NCBI GenBank assembly: GCA_050249415.1
Contig: JBFWQO010000009.1
Location: 62,001-126,000 of the forward strand
From: CADEFQ01 sp050249415
GTDB lineage: Bacteria; Pseudomonadota; Gammaproteobacteria; Steroidobacterales; Steroidobacteraceae
Direction: 5' to 3'
Length of the DNA: 64,000 bases
The notes beneath the pieces are model-generated. The model was not told where the DNA came from. It did not search any database and was given only the letters and a program-made list of their open reading frames with translations. A program made the position numbers and the translations under genes. Below, piece by piece: positions 8,633-16,439 of the stretch (within the stretch, counting starts at the first letter, position 1; every line of letters begins with the position of its first letter).

Positions 8633-9679
8633 TCAGTCGGCGATGGCGTCGATCAGTCCCCAGGCGAGCGCAGTCGGCGCATCGATGCGCTCGGCCGACA
8701 GCGCCAGCAGCGCGGTACGCTGGCGACCGATACGGCGCGGGATGCTGGCGCAGCCACCCGCGCCCGGGATCAGGCCCATCCGGATTTCGGGCAGCTGGAA
8801 AAACGTGTTGCGCTTCGCGTGAACGCGCGGCGCGAAAGCAGGCAATTCAACGCCGGCACCGATGCAGGCCCCGTGCACCTGGAACTCGACCCGCCCATCG
8901 CAGCGAAGCAGTGCCTTCGCCGGCAGCCTGAGGCTGCGCACCGCGTGGCCCGTCGCGGTGTCCGGCGCGGCACCGAACTCGTCGAGGTCTCCACCGGAGC
9001 TGAAGGCCTCGCCATTGCCGGCGACCCGCGCCATCGTAATGGAGGGATCCGCGGCGACGAGTTCCAGCGCTTCGCACAACCCTTCCCGCATCTCGACCGA
9101 CATCGCGTTGCGGCGCGATGGGCGATTCAACCGGATCTCGACCTCATTCCCGATCCGCGCAAGCAGCACCGGCGGACCCGGATCGCGCGCAGCCGGGCGC
9201 CCACGAGGCGTTCGCCCGGCGAGCCAGCGACGAAACTCTGCACCGCCCTGCAGCGTGCCATAGGCGAGCGACTCGACCACGAGTGCCTGCTCGATGGGCA
9301 TCTGCTCCGTCGCCCGCAATACCTGCACGAGCACCATGGCGGCGAGCGGCGAGTGCCGGATGTTGTCCATCGCGACCTCGAGTGCCCGCTCGTCCGCCGC
9401 CACCACATCGCACGAGCGCTGCAGGGCCTCGTGCGCGCCAGGCTCCGCGATAGCCAGCACCGGGCACGGCTGTGCGCGCAACCAGCGTTCGATGCCTGCC
9501 TGCGCCTGCGTGCCGCGCGCGCGCGCGGCGCCCGCGAGGTGCAGCAGCAGGAAGGGACGGCCGGCCAAAGGCGATGCGGCCTCGCCAACGGGCGAGCACG
9601 CCAGCGCTGCCAGTTCGCCGAGACCGATGATTTCACCGGCCACCGGCGCCCCACCCGTGGGAGTCCCCGCCAACGGCAC
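8633..9679 (-). CDS. Enoyl-CoA hydratase/isomerase, tandem crotonase domains
   Basis: This 348-residue protein has an active-looking crotonase domain in its C-terminal half. That half contains the oxyanion-hole motif GEAFSSGGDLDEFG, the second block VHGACIGAGVELPAFA and the LPEIRMGLIPGAGG segment with the usual Glu. The first 170 residues resemble a degenerate crotonase copy: the ALEVAMDNIRHSPLAAM and VESLAYGTLQGGAEFRRWLAGR-like part mirrors the C-terminal helices of the family. The start given is a GTG at 9679, since the nearby ATGs are out of frame. It is the last gene of the cofC-G-H/SnoaL/LLM operon, 27 nt after the LLM gene. It probably hydrates or isomerises an enoyl-CoA, but the substrate is unknown. 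Confidence 0.86.
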   Translation of the reverse strand: MPLAGTPTGGAPVAGEIIGLGELAALACSPVGEAASPLAGRPFLLLHLAGAARARGTQAQAGIERWLRAQPCPVLAIAEPGAHEALQRSCDVVAADERALEVAMDNIRHSPLAAMVLVQVLRATEQMPIEQALVVESLAYGTLQGGAEFRRWLAGRTPRGRPAARDPGPPVLLARIGNEVEIRLNRPSRRNAMSVEMREGLCEALELVAADPSITMARVAGNGEAFSSGGDLDEFGAAPDTATGHAVRSLRLPAKALLRCDGRVEFQVHGACIGAGVELPAFAPRVHAKRNTFFQLPEIRMGLIPGAGGCASIPRRIGRQRTALLALSAERIDAPTALAWGLIDAIAD

Positions 9680-9706
9680 GCATCACGATCGGCATGCCGG
9701 TCCGGG

Positions 9707-10588
9707 TCAGGCCTTGGAGATCAACTCCGCGGCAACCCGGTCGATCTCCGCGCGCTTCTGCGCGAGCGTCGAGCCGCGCCCGATCGTGAACGGAAACGGC
9801 AGGATCGTGTAGCCGGTTGCCCCGGCGTCTTCCAGGCGACGGATGTCGGCCGGCGTGACGGGCTTGTCTTCTCCCCGCATGATCGCGACGATGGAGTTGA
9901 ACGGCTTGCCGTGCGTGCCGTACTCGCGGCGCAGCCTGTCGAGGGTCTTCAGGGTCGCGATCTCGTCCTCGATGGGCTGTCCCGGCGAGACCCAGCCGTC
10001 GCCGATTCGCGCGGCGCGCCGCAGCGCAGGCTCGCTCGTGCCGCCGATCAGGATCGGCACGGGGGTCGGCGGAGCCGGGGTCATGATGATGCGCGGGAAG
10101 TTGAAGAACTGCCCGTGGTGCTCCACGAACTTCCCGGTCTGCACCTTGCGGATGACCTCGATGCACTCGTCGTAGCGTTTGCCGCGCGTGTGGAAATCCA
10201 CGCCCAGCATCTCGAACTCTTCCTTCATCCAGCCGGCGCCGACGCCGAGGTGCACGCGCCCGCCCGAGAAGTAGCCGACGCTGCCCGTGGCCTTCGCGAC
10301 CTCGAGCGGATGACGCAGGGGCAGGATGAAGACGTTGGTGCAGAAATGCAGCTTCGTCGTCAGTGCCGCGAGCGCACCCATCAGCGACCACGCTTCCGGC
10401 CACAGGGTACCCGCCTCGAATTGCGGTGGCTTGTGGTCGGAAGAGTACAGGTACTTCGAATCCTGCTTCTCGGGGTGCAGCAGGTGGTCCGAGACGAGCA
10501 CGCCGTGGAATCCCGCGGCCTCGCAGTGCTTCGCGACGTCGTAAAGGTGTTCGCCTTCGCACAGGAAAGTCGATTGCCAGAATTGCAT
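9707..10588 (-). CDS. LLM-class F420-dependent oxidoreductase (TIGR03619-like)
   Basis: This 293-residue luciferase-like TIM-barrel protein begins MQFWQSTFLCEGEHLYDVAKHCE-like and carries GRVHLGVGAGWMKEEFEMLG, PVPILIGGTSEPALRRAARIGDGW and a C-terminal LPFPFTIGRGS segment. This layout is typical of the family annotated as F420-dependent LLM oxidoreductases. The ATG at 10588 has a clear GAGGAG ribosome site. It lies in one operon with the CofC-CofG-CofH fusion, which makes the F420 precursor FO and the guanylylated phospho-donor, so F420 dependence is well supported by context. It is followed by the enoyl-CoA hydratase. The substrate is not known; reduction or oxidation of a CoA-bound or ketone intermediate is plausible. 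Confidence 0.9.
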   Translation of the reverse strand: MQFWQSTFLCEGEHLYDVAKHCEAAGFHGVLVSDHLLHPEKQDSKYLYSSDHKPPQFEAGTLWPEAWSLMGALAALTTKLHFCTNVFILPLRHPLEVAKATGSVGYFSGGRVHLGVGAGWMKEEFEMLGVDFHTRGKRYDECIEVIRKVQTGKFVEHHGQFFNFPRIIMTPAPPTPVPILIGGTSEPALRRAARIGDGWVSPGQPIEDEIATLKTLDRLRREYGTHGKPFNSIVAIMRGEDKPVTPADIRRLEDAGATGYTILPFPFTIGRGSTLAQKRAEIDRVAAELISKA

Positions 10589-10597
10589 CTCTGCTCC

Positions 10598-11119
10598 TCA
10601 GCCCTGCTTCGGCAGCCGGCGACCGGTGCGGGCCAGCGTGTTGACGGTGAACTTCGGCACCGTCGTGATCGGCTCGACCCGCTCGAAGATGCGCTCGTAG
10701 CTCTGGTGCCGGATCAGCCAGCGCCCGTCCACTTTCAGGTAACGGTCCCGGTAGATGGCCGTACCCTCGGTCCGGATCATTTCCCGCAAGTTGAGGAAGT
10801 CATCGTGCAGGTACCAGGTCCCCGACGCTTCGGTTTCGCTCGTGACTTCGATCTCGGGATGATGGCCGTTGTGGCGCGCGACGCATTCCGCGTGGAACGA
10901 ACTCGCGATCATCTCGATGAACTCCTCCCGGTCCGCGAGTTCGAGGCGATAACTGCCGCCGACGTAGCAGGTCGTCACCTCCGGGTGCGTGAGCCCGCGG
11001 AGTTCCTCGAGATTGACCGTATCGATGCAGCGAAAATAAGCATGCTTGAGGCGCTTGATTTCCTCGATGTCGCGCAACACGCGCACCTGTCGCTCGAGTT
11101 CTTCGATCGAAATCGTCAT
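10598..11119 (-). CDS. SnoaL-like / NTF2-fold protein
   Basis: This 173-residue protein belongs to the SnoaL-like polyketide-cyclase/NTF2 family. It starts with a helical region (SIEELERQVRVLRDIEEIKRLK), followed by the family-typical HAYFRCIDTVNLEELRGL and a C-terminal GRWLIRHQSYERIFERV strand pair. Members range from ketosteroid isomerase-like enzymes and dehydratases to ligand-binding proteins, so the reaction cannot be assigned. It is the second gene of the F420 operon, 39 nt after the fusion gene and 9 nt before the LLM gene, and has a strong AGGAGG-type ribosome site. In a steroid locus, a ketosteroid isomerase-like role is worth testing, but no catalytic Tyr/Asp pair can be identified with confidence. 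Confidence 0.85.
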   Translation of the reverse strand: MTISIEELERQVRVLRDIEEIKRLKHAYFRCIDTVNLEELRGLTHPEVTTCYVGGSYRLELADREEFIEMIASSFHAECVARHNGHHPEIEVTSETEASGTWYLHDDFLNLREMIRTEGTAIYRDRYLKVDGRWLIRHQSYERIFERVEPITTVPKFTVNTLARTGRRLPKQG

Positions 11120-11158
11120 CCGTCGCCTCCTCGTCTTTCCCGGCCCATGTGTGTCGCG

Positions 11159-14137
11159 TCACACGGCCGCGCGCTCGAGCGGGGCGGCGCGACTCGCGCC
11201 CTCGCCCGCCTCCGCGCGGCCGTACAGGGTGGTTCTCTGCCAGATCGGGCGACCGATGCCGGCCACGAGCTCCGCCATCGCATGCGTGTCGAATTCCTGG
11301 CCGTTCGCGCCACCGGCCGCCCGGGTGATCGATTCGTACATCAGCGTGCCGCCGAGGTCGTTCGCGCCGGCCTGCAGACAGAGCGCCACGCCCTTCGGCC
11401 CCATCTTGACCCACGATGCCTGGATGTTGCCTATTACCGGGTTCAGCGCGAGCCTCGCGACCGCGTGCATCAGCACCGCCTCGCGCAGCGTGGGACCCGA
11501 GCGGCTGCGGCCGCGACGCCACATCGGCGACTCCATGTGCACGTACGGCAACGGCACGAACTCGGTGAAACCGCCCGTCTCTTCCTGCAGCCTTCTGATC
11601 CGGAGCAGGTGGCGCGCCCAGTGCACCGGACGCTCCACATGGCCGAACATGATCGTCGCGGTCGTCCTCAGGCCGATCGTGTGGGCCTCGCGGATCACTT
11701 CGAGCCACTGCGCCGTATCGAGCTTGTCCGGGCAGATCACTGCGCGGATCTCGTCGTCGAGAATCTCGGCGGCCGTGCCGGGGAGCGTCGAGAGGCCAGT
11801 CGCCTGCAGTTCGCGCAGGTAGTCGTGCAGCGACAGCCCGAGCGACTGCGCACCGTGACGCACTTCGAGCGGCGAGAAGGCATGCACGTGCATGCGCGGC
11901 ACGGCGCGCTTGACCGCCGCCACGATGTCGAGGTACGTGCGCCCGGTGTATTCCGGATGGATACCCCCCTGCAGGCACACTTCCGTCGCGCCCCGCTGCC
12001 AGGCCTCGGCCGCGCGCCCCGCCACGTCGTCCGGCGTGTAGTTGTAGGCGGGCCCGCGCAGGCTCGCCGCACTGCGGCCTTTCGCGAAGGCACAGAAGCC
12101 GCAGCGATGCTTGCAGATGTTGGTGTAGTTGATGTTGCAGTTGACGACGTGGGACACGCCCTCGCCCACGCATTCCGCGCGCAGCCGGTCCGCGGCGTGC
12201 AGCACCGCATGCAGGTCCGGGCCTCGGACGTCGAACAGCCGCACGATGTCGTCTTCGGAGAGCGATCGCCCGGCGACAGCCCGGCGCAGCACGCGCCGGA
12301 TCTCCGGGGCCGCCGCAGGTTGTGCCCGGCTCCGCTTCACCCAGTCGAGCGCCGCCGCGGGCAGGTCGCTGCCGGTCCCCGCGTACCAGTCGGCATCGCG
12401 CGCCCTGCCGATGGAATCGGCCTGGCGCAGCACCGCGGTCTGCAATGCGGGATCGACCCAGCGCCCGAGATTCCGCACATATGCCGGGGTGAGCGCGAGT
12501 CGCTCGACGAGACGCCGTCCTGCGGCCTCCGTCGCGGCGGCGAGCGCGGCGAGGTGCGGCCAGGGCGCCTCCGGATTCACATGGTCGGGTGTCACGGGCG
12601 ACACGCCGCCCCAGTCGTTGATGCCCGCTCGAATCAACGGCTCGAGTTCGCCGGCGCGCAGATTGGGCGGCGCCTGGATCGACATCGACGCCCCGAAAAT
12701 CAGCCGCGCGGCGGCTATCGTCCACAGATGTTCCTCGAGCGGTGGCTCGGGCGCATCCGCCATGAGCGTACCGGGCTTCGCCCGGAAATTCTGGATGATG
12801 ATTTCCTGCAGGTGGCCGAACGCATCGTGCAGGTCGCGCAGCACGAGCAACGATTCGATGCGTTCCTCGCGGGTCTCGCCGATGCCGATCAGGAGACCGC
12901 TCGTGAAGGCCACCTGCTGTTCGCCGGCGGCCCTCAGGGTCGCCAGCCGCACGGGGGGCGCCTTGTCAGGGCAACCCCAGTGCGGTCCGCCGCGCTCGCA
13001 GAGCCGCTCCGAAACCGATTCGAGCATCATTCCCATCGACACGGCGACGGGGCGCAGCCGCGTGATCTCTTCCGCGGACATCACCCCGGGATTCAGGTGC
13101 ACGAGCAGGCCCGTTTCCCTGTGCACGAGCTCCGCCATCCGCTCGACGTATTCGAGCGTCGTGGCGCAGCCGAGCGCCTGCAGCGCGTCGCGGGCGGCGC
13201 GATACCTGAGTTCCGGTTTGTCGCCGAGCGTGAACAGCGCTTCCTTGCAGCCCGCGGCCACACCCGCGCGCGCGATCCGCAGGATCTCCTCGCCCGACAG
13301 GTAAGCCGGCTCGGCATCGTTCGGCACGTGGGCGAACGTGCAGTAGCGGCAGACATTGCGGCACAGTTTGGTGACCGGGATGAAAACCTTGCGGGAATAG
13401 CTGACCGCATGCCCGAAGCCGCGGATCGTGAGCGCCTCGGCCGCGCCGAGCAGGTCAGTGGCGCTCGCCGGCACGAGCGCGAGCGCCTCACTGCGACTCA
13501 GCCGGTCCGGGCCGGGGGCGTGCGCGCGCGGCTCATTCGACACGAATGCATAACGCGCCCCGCCGCGCTCACCGAGTTCGGACAGGTCCACGGGCTCATC
13601 CACGTCGAAGGCGAGTCCGGGCAGGCGCACGGTGCGGATTGCCATGCCATGCAGTGCCGCCTCCTCGCGATGCCGGTCGTAGCTCCCCTCGCCGAAGTGG
13701 AACCGGAACGCAGTCGGCAGACCGACGAACAGCGCATTGGTGCCGGTCCCGCGCTGGTCCGGCGCGAGCGCGACATCCGTCCGGCGACCCTCGGCGATGA
13801 AGGCCTCGATATCGTCCGACGTGACCAGCGGCAGGTCCGCGTGCACGACCAGCAACTGGGTCGCGCCTCGTGCCTGCAACTGGCTGGCAGCCGCCGACAA
13901 CGCGTCGTTCAGGCCCGTACCGGGGTCCGGCAACACGAGCGCCTGCGGTTCGGCACGGCGCGTATCGGTCGTGACGAGCGCGATGCCGTCGACCGAGCGG
14001 CTGCCGCGCAGCGCGGCGAGGACGTCCTGCAACATCGACTCAGCGAGCCGCTCGCGCGCAGGCGCCGAAAGGCGCCCGGCCAGTCGCGCCTTGCGGTCGG
14101 CCCCGGCCTTGACGGCAACGAGTGCCCAGCAGCTCAT
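11159..14137 (-). CDS. cofC-cofG-cofH: CofC-CofG-CofH fusion for coenzyme F420 biosynthesis
   Basis: One 992-residue protein combines three F420 biosynthesis enzymes. Residues 1-208 are a CofC/FbiD-type guanylyltransferase that activates phospholactate or a relative: it starts MSCWALVAVKAG and has HADLPLV near 99 and FDVDEPVDL near 177. Residues about 215-600 are CofG, a radical-SAM 7,8-didemethyl-8-hydroxy-5-deazariboflavin (FO) synthase half with C259-x3-C263-x2-C266. Residues about 605-992 are CofH with C675-x3-C679-x2-C682 and INYTNICKHRCGFC. CofG-CofH fusions (FbiC) are standard in actinobacteria; adding CofC at the N-terminus is unusual to my knowledge. The ATG at 14137 is preferred because CofC homology starts there. 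CofD and CofE are not in the window. A GTCC-N4-GGAC site lies 126 bp upstream. Confidence 0.95.
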   Translation of the reverse strand: MSCWALVAVKAGADRKARLAGRLSAPARERLAESMLQDVLAALRGSRSVDGIALVTTDTRRAEPQALVLPDPGTGLNDALSAAASQLQARGATQLLVVHADLPLVTSDDIEAFIAEGRRTDVALAPDQRGTGTNALFVGLPTAFRFHFGEGSYDRHREEAALHGMAIRTVRLPGLAFDVDEPVDLSELGERGGARYAFVSNEPRAHAPGPDRLSRSEALALVPASATDLLGAAEALTIRGFGHAVSYSRKVFIPVTKLCRNVCRYCTFAHVPNDAEPAYLSGEEILRIARAGVAAGCKEALFTLGDKPELRYRAARDALQALGCATTLEYVERMAELVHRETGLLVHLNPGVMSAEEITRLRPVAVSMGMMLESVSERLCERGGPHWGCPDKAPPVRLATLRAAGEQQVAFTSGLLIGIGETREERIESLLVLRDLHDAFGHLQEIIIQNFRAKPGTLMADAPEPPLEEHLWTIAAARLIFGASMSIQAPPNLRAGELEPLIRAGINDWGGVSPVTPDHVNPEAPWPHLAALAAATEAAGRRLVERLALTPAYVRNLGRWVDPALQTAVLRQADSIGRARDADWYAGTGSDLPAAALDWVKRSRAQPAAAPEIRRVLRRAVAGRSLSEDDIVRLFDVRGPDLHAVLHAADRLRAECVGEGVSHVVNCNINYTNICKHRCGFCAFAKGRSAASLRGPAYNYTPDDVAGRAAEAWQRGATEVCLQGGIHPEYTGRTYLDIVAAVKRAVPRMHVHAFSPLEVRHGAQSLGLSLHDYLRELQATGLSTLPGTAAEILDDEIRAVICPDKLDTAQWLEVIREAHTIGLRTTATIMFGHVERPVHWARHLLRIRRLQEETGGFTEFVPLPYVHMESPMWRRGRSRSGPTLREAVLMHAVARLALNPVIGNIQASWVKMGPKGVALCLQAGANDLGGTLMYESITRAAGGANGQEFDTHAMAELVAGIGRPIWQRTTLYGRAEAGEGASRAAPLERAAV

Positions 14138-14262
14138 GCCGGCGTGCCGCTCGCGCGCACGCGCGCCCGGTACGGGACAGTCAGCCGCGCTGCCAACATT
14201 TCCAGCCACCTCGCAACAGGGCCAATCGGCCTAGGCTATTCGTCAATCTGCCGGTGAACCTC

Positions 14263-14274
14263 GTCCACAAGGAC
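14263..14274. promoter_or_regulatory. Candidate operator GTCC-N4-GGAC (site 2, cof operon)
   Basis: The exact palindrome GTCCACAAGGAC lies between the LuxR gene stop and the cofC-G-H fusion. Toward the fusion gene, a -10-like TAGCCT (14233-14238 on the minus strand) begins 24 nt away, placing the palindrome centre near -42 of the expected start site. That is a common position for an activator overlapping the -35 region. Function is inferred. Confidence 0.58.
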
Positions 14275-14279
14275 TACGC

Positions 14280-15455
14280 TCAGCTGATCGAGGCGACGCT
14301 GTTCAGCAGCAGGTGGATCAGGGTCGTCTGGCGCCGCACACCGGTCTTCGCGAATATCGACCGCAAGTGCGCACGAATCGTGTTCTTGCGGATCTTGAGC
14401 TCCACCGCGGCCTCGTCGAGGGTGTAGCCGTTGGCGAGCAGGAGGGCGAGCGCGGCCTCCGCGCCGGTCAGGCCGAACAGGTGACGGACCATTTCGAGCG
14501 ACAGCTGCGATTTACGCCCCGGATCCCGGATGAAGGCGACCGCGGTCGGACGATGGCGGTCGTCGGGCCACTCACCCGGCGGAACCGATCGCACCAGCAC
14601 ACCGAGGCTCGCCCGACCGGACACGCGGGTCACGGACATGGGCTGCGGCACGGCGGGCGCGGCGCCGGGCTGGGCGAGGGCCGCCTTGATCAGGCGCTGC
14701 AACTCCCGATCCTCGGCGGGGAACTCGGCGTGGAGTCTGCCCTGGCTGATGCGGATGCCGTCCTTTTCCGCGAGCACCTCGTCGGCGATGCGATTGGTAC
14801 GCATGACCGCACCCTTCTCGTCGAAGACCACCGTACCGACCAGCATGCGATCCATCGTGGTCGAATACATCAGCAGTTCGGTTTCGATGCGCTCGATCCG
14901 CGAATGCAGGGTCACGGCACGCCGCACGTGCGGCAACAGCGCCTGGCACAACGCCTTGTCCTGCGCCGAAAAATCAACGGCACCCTGCGGCCGCGTGATG
15001 CGCAGCCGGCAATCCGCGCCGCCTTCCGTGACCATGTCGGCGCCCATGATGTAGCGGATGTCGTTCGGCGCGAGGAAGGTCTCGTAGAACTCGCCCGACC
15101 GCCACGAGGTGTCGATCATCTCGTCGATGGTGACTACGCGATCGACGGGCAGGCCGACGAACGGGTCCATCGAGAACATCTCGAACTGGCTATAGGCTGC
15201 GTGGTACACCTCGGGGCCCTGTTTGCCGGCACGGATGACGAGCGCCGGCTGGTCCGTCGACGCCGGACGCAGGATCAGTGTGGCCCAGTTGGCCTGCATG
15301 ATATCCCGCAGCATGACGAGCGCCCCGCTCCAGGGCACGGTGTCGAGCGGCCCCTGGTAGATCGCACCGATCAGCGCGCTCAGCTGGTCGAACGAGAGTG
15401 GCAAGTCCTCGCGGCGGGCGTCAGCGGTTTGGGGGGACGCGGGTTGCCGGCTCAC
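14280..15455 (-). CDS. LuxR-family transcriptional regulator
   Basis: This 391-residue regulator has a C-terminal LuxR-type helix-turn-helix (about residues 325-385: FGLTGAEAALALLLANG, then LKIRKNTIRAHLRSIFAKTG). The N-terminal 300 residues hold no acyl-homoserine-lactone domain that I recognise; the central part (ELLMYSTTMDRMLVGTVVFDEKG) looks PAS-like and probably senses a small ligand. TeiR of Comamonas testosteroni is a known LuxR-type activator of steroid catabolism with similar layout, so this may be a steroid-responsive activator; that is inference. The start is a GTG at 15455. The gene is immediately upstream of the F420 operon. It is the best local candidate to bind the GTCC-N4-GGAC palindromes. 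Confidence 0.9.
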   Translation of the reverse strand: MSRQPASPQTADARREDLPLSFDQLSALIGAIYQGPLDTVPWSGALVMLRDIMQANWATLILRPASTDQPALVIRAGKQGPEVYHAAYSQFEMFSMDPFVGLPVDRVVTIDEMIDTSWRSGEFYETFLAPNDIRYIMGADMVTEGGADCRLRITRPQGAVDFSAQDKALCQALLPHVRRAVTLHSRIERIETELLMYSTTMDRMLVGTVVFDEKGAVMRTNRIADEVLAEKDGIRISQGRLHAEFPAEDRELQRLIKAALAQPGAAPAVPQPMSVTRVSGRASLGVLVRSVPPGEWPDDRHRPTAVAFIRDPGRKSQLSLEMVRHLFGLTGAEAALALLLANGYTLDEAAVELKIRKNTIRAHLRSIFAKTGVRRQTTLIHLLLNSVASIS

Positions 15456-15473
15456 TCGTATACTTCAACATGC

Positions 15474-15485
15474 GTCCGGAATGAC
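15474..15485. promoter_or_regulatory. Weak GTCC-N4-(T)GAC half-matching site before luxR
   Basis: GTCCGGAATGAC has one mismatch in the right arm of the GTCC-N4-GGAC pattern. It lies only 19 bp upstream of the LuxR gene start, where it could serve autoregulation. No -10 hexamer fits at the spacing seen at other sites, so it may be chance. Confidence 0.22.
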
Positions 15486-15534
15486 TGAAAGATCATAGGC
15501 CGGCCGCCATTCGACGTCCAATCGGGCGCCGGGG

Positions 15535-16332
15535 TCAGGATCCGGGGCTTTCGCGGCCCTTTTTCGCGAGATCGAGGAAAACCGGCTTCTCACCGCCACC
15601 GTGCACCTCGATCTTGGCGCCGCTGACGTACGCCGCGAGCGGCGAGGCGAGGTACAGGCAGGCGTCGGCCACGTCCTTCGGCGTGCCCATGCGCAACAGC
15701 GGCAGCATCGCCCCGACACGCCGGACCCCCTCCTCGCCGCCGTAATGCGCGAGGGAGTTGTCGGTCGCCACGAGGCCGACGATCAGGGCATTGACCCGGA
15801 TGCCTTGCGGGCCCCATTCCATCGCCAGCGATTCGGTGAGATTGAGCAGCCCCGCCTTGGCGGCGCCGTATGCCGCAGTGCGGGGCGAGGAACGTACCGC
15901 CGATACACTCGAGATATTGATGATCGAGCCGCCCCCGTCCTGCGCTTTCATGGCCGCATGCGCCGCCTGCGACATGAAGAACGCCGAGGTCAGGTTCAAC
16001 TGGATCACTTTCTCGATCAGGGTTGGTGAGCAGGTCGCGGAATCGACCTCGGGGCTGCCGCCCGCATTGTTGACCAGCACATCGAGGCCGCCATGGTCGC
16101 GCACGATGCCCTCGACCAGCGCGTGGCACTGTGGCGCCTGGCGGACGTCGCACCGGCGAAACTCCAGCTGACGCAGTCGCCCCGACTGCGTCCCCTCCGG
16201 TTCGTTGCGTCCGCACACGATGACCGTGGCCCCGCACTCCCGGAACGCCGCGGCGATTCCGAGTCCGATGCCCGCCGTGCCGCCGGTCACGAGTACCCGG
16301 CTGCCCGAGAAGTCCAGCTTTGCATTCGCCAC
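15535..16332 (-). CDS. SDR oxidoreductase, Rv3549c-like
   Basis: This is a classical short-chain dehydrogenase of 265 residues. It has the Rossmann motif TGGTAGIG, NNAGG, an active-site Ser in INISSVS and YGAAK (Tyr/Lys). The C-terminal VSGAKIEVHGGGE matches, as I remember it, Mycobacterium tuberculosis Rv3549c, a member of the KstR2 (HIP catabolism) regulon. It probably oxidises a hydroxyacyl-CoA or reduces a ketone in steroid ring C/D breakdown. I chose GTG 16332 because a GGGGAG ribosome site sits 5 nt upstream; the in-frame GTG at 16338 is too close to it. It diverges from the fadD3-like ligase across a TetR-type palindrome that the tetR promoter shares, so co-repression is likely. Confidence 0.87.
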   Translation of the reverse strand: MANAKLDFSGSRVLVTGGTAGIGLGIAAAFRECGATVIVCGRNEPEGTQSGRLRQLEFRRCDVRQAPQCHALVEGIVRDHGGLDVLVNNAGGSPEVDSATCSPTLIEKVIQLNLTSAFFMSQAAHAAMKAQDGGGSIINISSVSAVRSSPRTAAYGAAKAGLLNLTESLAMEWGPQGIRVNALIVGLVATDNSLAHYGGEEGVRRVGAMLPLLRMGTPKDVADACLYLASPLAAYVSGAKIEVHGGGEKPVFLDLAKKGRESPGS

Positions 16333-16378
16333 TTTCACTCCCCGCTTCGCACGCGGCCCGTCGCGGCGCGGGCGCGAA

Positions 16379-16396
16379 GTTGAATCCGGATTCGAT
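16379..16396. promoter_or_regulatory. TetR-type operator GTTGAAT-N4-ATTCGAT with fadD3 promoter
   Basis: The 18-bp near-palindrome GTTGAATCCGGATTCGAT lies 47 bp from the SDR start and 43 bp from the ligase start. It matches the operator at 31949-31966 (GTTGAAT-N4-ATTCAAC) in both arms except two bases. A promoter toward fadD3 can be drawn with -35 TTGAAT (16380-16385), a 17-bp spacer and -10 GATGAT (16403-16408), so a bound repressor would cover the -35 box. Confidence 0.6.
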
Positions 16397-16439
16397 TATA
16401 TTGATGATCGAACTTCATATAGACGTTCAAGCGACACGC

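Noticed and set aside
8819..14257. A 1812-codon open frame on the plus strand across 8819-14257
   Set aside because: It runs antisense through the crotonase, LLM, SnoaL and CofC-G-H genes. Its product is Arg/His/Ala-rich with no domain. It is an artefact of high GC at third positions of the minus-strand genes.
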